In this document: positions 58,792-64,000 of the stretch, piece after piece | Position numbering within the stretch: the first letter of the stretch is position 1 | How the letters are laid out: each line of letters opens with the position of its first letter | Assembly: GCF_007992435.1 (NCBI RefSeq) | Contig: NZ_BKAG01000003.1 | Coordinates: 208,242-272,241 of the forward strand | Reading direction: 5' to 3' | DNA length: 64,000 nucleotides | DNA from: Prosthecobacter gellanilyticus | GTDB lineage: Bacteria > Verrucomicrobiota > Verrucomicrobiia > Verrucomicrobiales > Verrucomicrobiaceae | Translations under genes and position numbers: made by a program | Notes under the pieces: generated by a model | Databases searched by the model: none | What the model saw: the letters and a program-made list of their open reading frames with translations, nothing else | What the model was told of the DNA's origin: nothing

Positions 58792-61700
58792 TCAGGCAGT
58801 GGCCGTGGTCAGGGCTGTTTCGCGCGCGGCACGCCGGGCGGCCTTCTTTTCCGCGCGGCGCTGGCGCCAGGTGATGGCATCGTCAAAGAGCGAGTAGAAC
58901 ACGGGCGTGGCGAGGAGGGTGAGCAGCAGGGAAAGGGTCTGGCCGCCGATGATGACGCCGGCGGTGGCGGTGTTGAAGGCGGCGCCGATGCCTTTGGAAA
59001 GCATGAGCGGGATCATGCCGGCCACGAAGGCGGCGGTGGTCATGAGGATGGGGCGGAGACGGTCCTTGTTCGCTTGCAGGATGGCCTCGATCCGGGTCAT
59101 GCCCTTGCCTCGGAGCTGGATGGTGTGGTCGATCTGCAAGATGCCGTTTTTCTTCACCACACCGAAGAGCACAAGCACGCCGAGGGTGGAGAAGATGTTC
59201 AGTGACTGGCCGAACAAAATGAGTGACAAAATCGCAAAGGGCAACGTGAGCGGCAGGGCGATGAGGATGGTGAAGGGATGCACCCAGGACTCAAACTGCG
59301 CGGCCAGGATGAGGTACATGAAGATGAAGGCCATGGCGAAGGCGGTGATGAAGGCGACACCGGCCTTCTTCAATTCCTTCGAGCGGCCTTCGGGACCCAT
59401 GGCGTATTCGGGAGGAAGGTTTTGCTTCTTCAAGACGGCCTCGACGGCGCTCATGATCTCGGATTCACCGACGCCGGGCGCGGGGTTGGCGGTGATGGTG
59501 ACCTGACGACGGCGGTTCGCGCGATCGATCTGCGAAGGGCCTTCGCGTGGCGAGAGTGTGACGAGATTTGAGAGAGGGACTGGCGGGCCTTTCAAAGAGG
59601 GCACAGAGAGGAGCTGCAGGGCTTCGGAGCTGTTGCGGTAAGCTTCTTCGGAGCGCAGATGGATGTCATACTGCTCGCCGCCCTCGTCATAGGTGGAGAC
59701 GTCATCGCCACCGACAAGCAGGCGCAGGGCGACGGAGAGATCGGCGATATTCACGCCGAGCTGTCCGGCCTTGCTGCGATCCACCACGGCGCGGATCTCC
59801 GGCTTGCCGGTGACGAGAGTGCTGTCGACATCACGGATGCCGGGAATTTTGCGGATCTCAGGCATCGAAGCGGTCACGGCCTGGGCGATGCGGTCGAGGT
59901 CAGGACCGCCGACGAGATATTGGATCTGCGCGCTGGACTGGCCGGTATTGAAGGCGGGCACCTCCTGCACGTTCATACGCAGCTCGGCGGGGTATTTGGG
60001 CACGATTTCCTTGCGCACGAAGTCCATCATCGCCTGCTGTGTTTCCACGCGCTGAGCGGGATCAATGAGGCGGACGTAGATGCTGGCCTGGTTCTGGGAG
60101 CGCTGGTCGTTATCGCCAATGCTCATGAGCGTGTAGGACACGCCGGGGACGCCGCGAAGCTCGCGGGCCACGCGCTCCGCGGTGATGTCTGTGGCGGCGA
60201 GGCTGGTGCCTTCCGGCGTGCGCAGGTTCACCTGAAACTGCGCTTCTTCATTCGCGGGAAGCAGGGCCTTTTGGACCTTCCCCATCAATGGCCCGACGGC
60301 ATACAACGCGCCGAAGCTGAGCAGCACGATGAGCCAGCGGTGGCGCATGGAGAAGCGCAGCACGGCCATGTAGAGAGCTTCCAGCGGATGGTAGAAAATG
60401 TTCACCAGCTTCTCCATGCTGCGTTCCAGCCAGTTCGGCTTGGTGACGCTGAGCATGCGCGCCGCAAGGCTGGGGGTGAGCGTGAAGCTGACGATGAGCG
60501 ACACCACGATGGCGAAGGCCATGGTATAACCAAAACTGCTGAGGAACTTGCCAACGATGCCGCTGAGGAAGGCGACGGGGACGAACACGGCGAGCAGGGA
60601 GAGCGTGGTGGCCATGACGGCCATGCCGATCTCCTTCGTGCCATCAATGGCAGCCTGGAAGGGCGTGGCCTTCTTCTCATCGATATGACGGAAGATGTTT
60701 TCCACGACGATGATGGCGTCATCGATCACGATGCCCACGGCGAGCGCGAGGGCGATGAGGCTGATGGAGTTCAGCGTGATGTCACCGGCCCACATGACGC
60801 CGAAGCTGGCGATGATGGAGGTGGGAATGGCGAGCGCTGAGATGAAGGTGGCGCGGATGTTGCCAAGGAAGAAGAGCACGACGATGGCCGCGAAGAGCGA
60901 GCCGAGCACCAAGTGCTCCTTCACCGCATCGGTACTGGTGCGGATGACGAGGGAGTTGTCCCGAACGATCTTTACTTCATAGCCTTTGGGCAGGAAGGGT
61001 TTTACTTCGTTGATGCGCTCCGTGACGGCATCGACGACGGCGATGGTGTTTTCACCGGACTGCTTGCGCAGCGAGAGCGTGACGGTGGGCACGCCATTGA
61101 GACGGGCCACGGTTTGCAGCTCCTCCGCGCTGTCCTCCACACGCGCGACATCACTCATGCGGACGATATTGCCCTCGGTCTCGCGGATGACGAGGCGCTG
61201 GATGTCATTAAGGCTTTCCGCCTTGCCGACGATGCGCAGTCCGGCCTCATGCGCGGCGTTCTTCACCATGCCGGAGGGGATCTGTACGTTCTCCATCTTC
61301 AGCGCGCGCTGCACGTCCAGCGCGGTGAGGTTGAAAGACTGCAGGCGGATGGGGTCCAGCCAGACATTGATCTGGCGTTTCTGGCCGCCTAACAAGGTGA
61401 CCTGGCCCACGCCGGGCACGCTTTCCAAACGACGGCGCAGCACCTTGTCCGCATACTCGGTGATATCTCGCGTGGGTGCGTCCGCGACCACGGCAATGCT
61501 GAGGATGGGCGTGGCATCGGGGTCGAGTTTTTCGACGATGGGTGTGTCGGCATCATCCGGCAGCGTGGAGAGGATGCGGTTCACGCGGTCACGTACTTCC
61601 TGCGCGGCGACATCGACATTCTTCTCGAGGAGGAAGGCGACGTAGACCTGGGAGATGCTGTCCGTGGAGACGGAGCGGAGCTGGTCGATGCCGCTCACCG

Positions 61701-61920
61701 TGTTCACGGCTTCCTCGATCTTGTCCGTGATCTGGGTTTCGATCTCCTGCGGCGTGGCGCCGACGAGACGGGTGGTGATGGCCACGGTGGGGAAGTCCAC
61801 TTTCGGGAAGCGGTCCACGGGCAGGCGGGTGTAACCCAGCACACCCACGACGACGAACACCAGCACGATGACGCTGGCGAAGACGGGACGTTTGACGGAG
61901 ACGGCGGCGAGCCACTGCAT
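58792..61920 (-). CDS. RND efflux inner membrane pump, HAE1/AcrB family
   Basis: From the ATG at 61920 ([16 protein letters not shown]) the protein has 1042 residues, the AcrB length, with twelve membrane helices and two large periplasmic loops. The proton-relay Asp pair is visible in [21 protein letters not shown] of helix 4. The frame is open upstream, but the N-terminus above is not family-like. With the adaptor and channel it forms a tripartite drug pump; substrates are not predictable from sequence. Confidence 0.95.
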   Translation of the reverse strand: MQWLAAVSVKRPVFASVIVLVFVVVGVLGYTRLPVDRFPKVDFPTVAITTRLVGATPQEIETQITDKIEEAVNTVSGIDQLRSVSTDSISQVYVAFLLEKNVDVAAQEVRDRVNRILSTLPDDADTPIVEKLDPDATPILSIAVVADAPTRDITEYADKVLRRRLESVPGVGQVTLLGGQKRQINVWLDPIRLQSFNLTALDVQRALKMENVQIPSGMVKNAAHEAGLRIVGKAESLNDIQRLVIRETEGNIVRMSDVARVEDSAEELQTVARLNGVPTVTLSLRKQSGENTIAVVDAVTERINEVKPFLPKGYEVKIVRDNSLVIRTSTDAVKEHLVLGSLFAAIVVLFFLGNIRATFISALAIPTSIIASFGVMWAGDITLNSISLIALALAVGIVIDDAIIVVENIFRHIDEKKATPFQAAIDGTKEIGMAVMATTLSLLAVFVPVAFLSGIVGKFLSSFGYTMAFAIVVSLIVSFTLTPSLAARMLSVTKPNWLERSMEKLVNIFYHPLEALYMAVLRFSMRHRWLIVLLSFGALYAVGPLMGKVQKALLPANEEAQFQVNLRTPEGTSLAATDITAERVARELRGVPGVSYTLMSIGDNDQRSQNQASIYVRLIDPAQRVETQQAMMDFVRKEIVPKYPAELRMNVQEVPAFNTGQSSAQIQYLVGGPDLDRIAQAVTASMPEIRKIPGIRDVDSTLVTGKPEIRAVVDRSKAGQLGVNIADLSVALRLLVGGDDVSTYDEGGEQYDIHLRSEEAYRNSSEALQLLSVPSLKGPPVPLSNLVTLSPREGPSQIDRANRRRQVTITANPAPGVGESEIMSAVEAVLKKQNLPPEYAMGPEGRSKELKKAGVAFITAFAMAFIFMYLILAAQFESWVHPFTILIALPLTLPFAILSLILFGQSLNIFSTLGVLVLFGVVKKNGILQIDHTIQLRGKGMTRIEAILQANKDRLRPILMTTAAFVAGMIPLMLSKGIGAAFNTATAGVIIGGQTLSLLLTLLATPVFYSLFDDAITWRQRRAEKKAARRAARETALTTATA

Positions 61921-61939
61921 GGGGGGTGATGAGTGGAGG

Positions 61940-63040
61940 TTAAGGCTTCGCGACGACAGGCACGCCATCCGCGGCGTCAGGACCGGGCTTGAGCACCACG
62001 GCCTCACCTTCCGAGACGCCGCCCTGGCGGATCTCGACCCAGTCTTTTTCGTTCTCGCCGATGTCGACGAGACGCTCTTCGAGCTGGTTGTTTTTGATGA
62101 CGTAGAGACGGCGCTTCGTGCCATCGATGCGAAGGGCTGCGGCAGGCACGGCGAGGGTCTTTTCCTCACCCGTTGTCAGGCGGGCTTCGGCGAAGAGGCC
62201 GGGCTTCAGGCGGCCGTCTTGGTTGTCGACCTCGGCCTCGACGAGGAGATCGCGCGAGGCTTCGCGCACGGCGGCGCCGATGAAGTTGATCTTGCCTTGA
62301 AACGTTACTTTTGGATAGGCCGAGACGGTGAACTCGACGGTCTGGCCGGCCTTCACGCGGCCGACGGCGGCCTCGGGAACATTGAGCAGGAGGCGAAGCG
62401 TGTGGGTGTCCACCACGCGAGCGACGGCCTTGCCGGGCTGCACGTATTCACCGGGGGAGACGAGGCGCTCGGCGACGGTGCCGGCGAAGGGTGAGAGGAT
62501 GACGGCATCCTTCAGGGATTTTTGCGCCATGTCGCGACGTGCCTCGGCTGCGGCGAGCTGGGCATCCTTGGCGGCGGTGTCAGTGCGCAGGCGGTTGAGG
62601 TCGGCTTGAGCGATGGCCTTGGCGGCGGCGAGAGGCTGGTTGCGCTCATACTCGCTGCCGGAGAGATCAGCCTGGGCCTTGGCGAGAGCCACGGAGGACT
62701 CGGCCTCACGCAGATTGATCTGCGAGACGCGCTCATCCAGCTTCACCAACACATCGCCGGCTTTCACTACGGCACCGCGTTCGACGGGGGTGGACTCGAC
62801 CTTGCCTGCGGCATCGGAAGCGACCATGGCATCCCAGGCGGCCTGGAGCTGGCCGGTGACGCGGAGGTAGCGTGGCATGTCGCGTGACTCGACCTTCGCG
62901 GAGGTGACGTCGATGGGCTTCGCAGGCGCAGGCGGGGTGATGTTCTCAGCCGGTGGCGGCTTGTGACAGGCGGTGAGGGTAAGGCCGAGCAGGAGGGCAG
63001 CGGCGGCGGCGGTGGCAGCCAGGGGGGCGGGGGGGCTCAT
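61940..63040 (-). CDS. RND efflux periplasmic adaptor subunit (AcrA-like lipoprotein)
   Basis: From the ATG at 63040 the protein has 366 residues. Its signal peptide carries a lipobox (TLTAC) so it is probably a lipid-anchored adaptor like AcrA. The lipoyl halves are VERGAVVKAGDVLVKLDERV and VILSPFAGTVAERLVSPGEYV, with a helical hairpin between, and the barrel region follows (KVTFQGKINFIGAAV). It lies between tetR and the pump gene, 18 and 19 bases from each. Confidence 0.93.
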   Translation of the reverse strand: MSPPAPLAATAAAAALLLGLTLTACHKPPPAENITPPAPAKPIDVTSAKVESRDMPRYLRVTGQLQAAWDAMVASDAAGKVESTPVERGAVVKAGDVLVKLDERVSQINLREAESSVALAKAQADLSGSEYERNQPLAAAKAIAQADLNRLRTDTAAKDAQLAAAEARRDMAQKSLKDAVILSPFAGTVAERLVSPGEYVQPGKAVARVVDTHTLRLLLNVPEAAVGRVKAGQTVEFTVSAYPKVTFQGKINFIGAAVREASRDLLVEAEVDNQDGRLKPGLFAEARLTTGEEKTLAVPAAALRIDGTKRRLYVIKNNQLEERLVDIGENEKDWVEIRQGGVSEGEAVVLKPGPDAADGVPVVAKP

Positions 63041-63057
63041 AACTAACTTTGGGGGGA

Positions 63058-63720
63058 TTACTTTTTGGCGGCATTGGCCCGCAGACCGGCGAGTCCGTGC
63101 AGGGCGAAGTCGGCGATGCCGGCGGCGAGGTTTTCGATCTCGGGCTCGGTCTTCGGGACCGGTGAGCCAAGGCGGTCGATGATGACGCGACCGTGATCGA
63201 AATGGATGCAGAGGCCGATGATGTGGTGCGCGAGGATCTCGCACTGCGTGTCGGGCTTCGGCTTGCGCAAAACGGCGGCGATGATGCGGCGGAGCTCCTC
63301 ATGGAAGGGGCGGACGACGAGTTTCAGGAACTGGTCGAGGCAGGGGGTGGGCTCGCGCATCTCATGGGCCATGAGCTGGCCGAGCATGGGATGGCGGCTG
63401 CGCTTCAGCAGGATGAAGCGCAGGCAGAAATGGATCCATTCGCGCAGGACTTCCTCAGGCGGGCGGGTGGTATCGAACTGCACGCGCGGCTCATGCTCCA
63501 GGGCACGGCGATGGTTTTCCAGGAGGACCTCGCGGTAAAGGCTCTGCTTGTCGCCGAAGTAGTACTTCACCGCCGCGAGGTTGGCGCGGGCCTTCAGGCA
63601 GATCTGCCGGAGGCTGCCCTTGGCGAAGCCGTCCTTGGCGAAGACCTGCGTCGCGGCCTGGAGCAGCCGCTCCTTGCGGGCTTCAGCATCACGTTCGCGA
63701 CTGGGGGCAGAGTTAGACAT
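63058..63720 (-). CDS. TetR/AcrR family transcriptional repressor
   Basis: The 220-residue protein has the N-terminal TetR helix-turn-helix (RKERLLQAATQVFAKDGF, SLRQICLKARANLAAVKYYFGDKQSLYREVL) and a C-terminal ligand-binding domain of the CerR/DUF1956-like type (CLRFILLKRSRHPMLGQLMAHEM). It heads the adaptor-pump-channel operon, and a palindrome directly upstream is its probable operator. It likely represses its own operon and is released by an efflux substrate. Confidence 0.93.
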   Translation of the reverse strand: MSNSAPSRERDAEARKERLLQAATQVFAKDGFAKGSLRQICLKARANLAAVKYYFGDKQSLYREVLLENHRRALEHEPRVQFDTTRPPEEVLREWIHFCLRFILLKRSRHPMLGQLMAHEMREPTPCLDQFLKLVVRPFHEELRRIIAAVLRKPKPDTQCEILAHHIIGLCIHFDHGRVIIDRLGSPVPKTEPEIENLAAGIADFALHGLAGLRANAAKK

Positions 63721-63721
63721 G

Positions 63722-63743
63722 TGTTTATAAACAGGTGTTTAAC
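63722..63743 (-). promoter_or_regulatory. Predicted TetR operator overlapping the start of the efflux operon
   Basis: TGTTTATAAACA (63722-63733) is a perfect 12-base palindrome, one base before the tetR start codon, followed at 63736-63743 by a half-match TGTTTAAC. The spacing overlaps the promoter or ribosome site, fitting autorepression. Confidence 0.55.
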
Positions 63744-63970
63744 TTGGGGGATGATTTGTTTTGGTCAAGTGGATCGTTTGGCGGAGGCGGAGTGGTTGGG
63801 TGGGATTTGGCCTTTTGGCGGGGGCGCAGGGTTTTGAGAGGTTGCGGGCTGGTTTGGGAAGGACAAAAGGGACAGAAAGGACGGGGACAGGTAAGAGGAA
63901 GAGGCCCGTGAGGTGTTCGAGATGCATCACGATCTTCGGCTTGAAGAGGTGAGGGAGGAAAAGGGAGCCC

Positions 63971-64000
63971 TTAATAGCGAATGACCTGCTGCGGACTGAA
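63971..64000 (-). CDS. Possible C-terminal end of a leftward gene cut by the window
   Basis: On the minus strand nine codons (FSPQQVIRY) precede a TAA at 63971-63973. The QVIRY end with a terminal aromatic residue is protein-like, but nine residues are too few to identify. The region 63744-63970 has no clear gene. Confidence 0.25.
   Translation of the reverse strand, partial: FSPQQVIRY

Noticed and set aside
1..64000. GTTAGG/CCTAAC as an overrepresented motif
   Set aside because: About 20 occurrences were noted by eye; expectation for a hexamer at this base composition on both strands is similar, so there is no excess.
1..64000. CRISPR array or tRNA genes
   Set aside because: The repeats seen are irregular hairpins without equal spacers, and no cloverleaf with the conserved T-arm was found.

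Overview
The window is about 61-62% GC by eye and looks like a chromosomal segment of a verrucomicrobium, probably Verrucomicrobiaceae and close to Prosthecobacter. The evidence is a very large PEP-CTERM protein built of autotransporter-associated repeats, a Ser/Thr kinase overlapping an ECF sigma factor, secreted PQQ-propeller, HEAT, CAP and TPR-metalloprotease proteins of kinds common in the Planctomycetes-Verrucomicrobia group, and many intergenic hairpin repeats. No complete rRNA, tRNA, CRISPR array, transposase, integrase or prophage was seen. The species assignment is inference from gene style only.

Layout. 1-3173: a leftward metal-efflux-type RND operon (His-rich protein, TolC-family protein, DUF3147 membrane protein, HlyD/CusB-type adaptor cut by the window edge). 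3226-7491: a ribD-HAD phosphatase pair, a DCC thiol protein, a small membrane protein, a fatty acid desaturase and a GbsR/MarR-type regulator that shares a palindromic half-site with the desaturase upstream region. 7789-11315: a probable sirtuin-kinase-ECF sigma operon, the most system-like locus here. 11454-15272: a secreted hypothetical protein, an RDD protein, an RlmM-like methyltransferase and an AmgK-like sugar kinase. 15415-17986: a Mn/Zn/Fe-type ABC transporter (ATPase plus two permeases, no binding protein). 18108-22028: a di-haem cytochrome c, an aldo/keto reductase, an M29-like peptidase and an SDR. 22257-27755: the 1832-residue PEP-CTERM protein, preceded by a good sigma-54 promoter match.

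27857-40261 is mainly metabolism and stress: a DMT transporter, a low-GC polyvalent-protein-kinase-like fragment (probable horizontal remnant), an Hsp70, trpD overlapping mtnA tail to tail, two small heat-shock proteins, dapB, folK, a secreted leucine-rich protein and fhs. 40399-53017 holds large secreted or envelope proteins (CAP/Ig-like, TPR-metalloprotease, PQQ propeller, HEAT-domain) and a Ski2-like helicase. 53344-57267: pgsA, a HAD phosphatase, a polytopic membrane protein and an HslV-like Ntn hydrolase with a basic tail. 57390-63720: a complete tetR-adaptor-RND-outer membrane channel multidrug efflux operon.

Two features run through the window. First, Shine-Dalgarno motifs are almost absent in front of start codons. 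Second, several families of short palindromic repeats, mostly with three-base loops, sit between genes and in at least one case inside a gene. A separate TTCGTCATTC repeat lies in sense orientation at the 5' ends of four unrelated genes.
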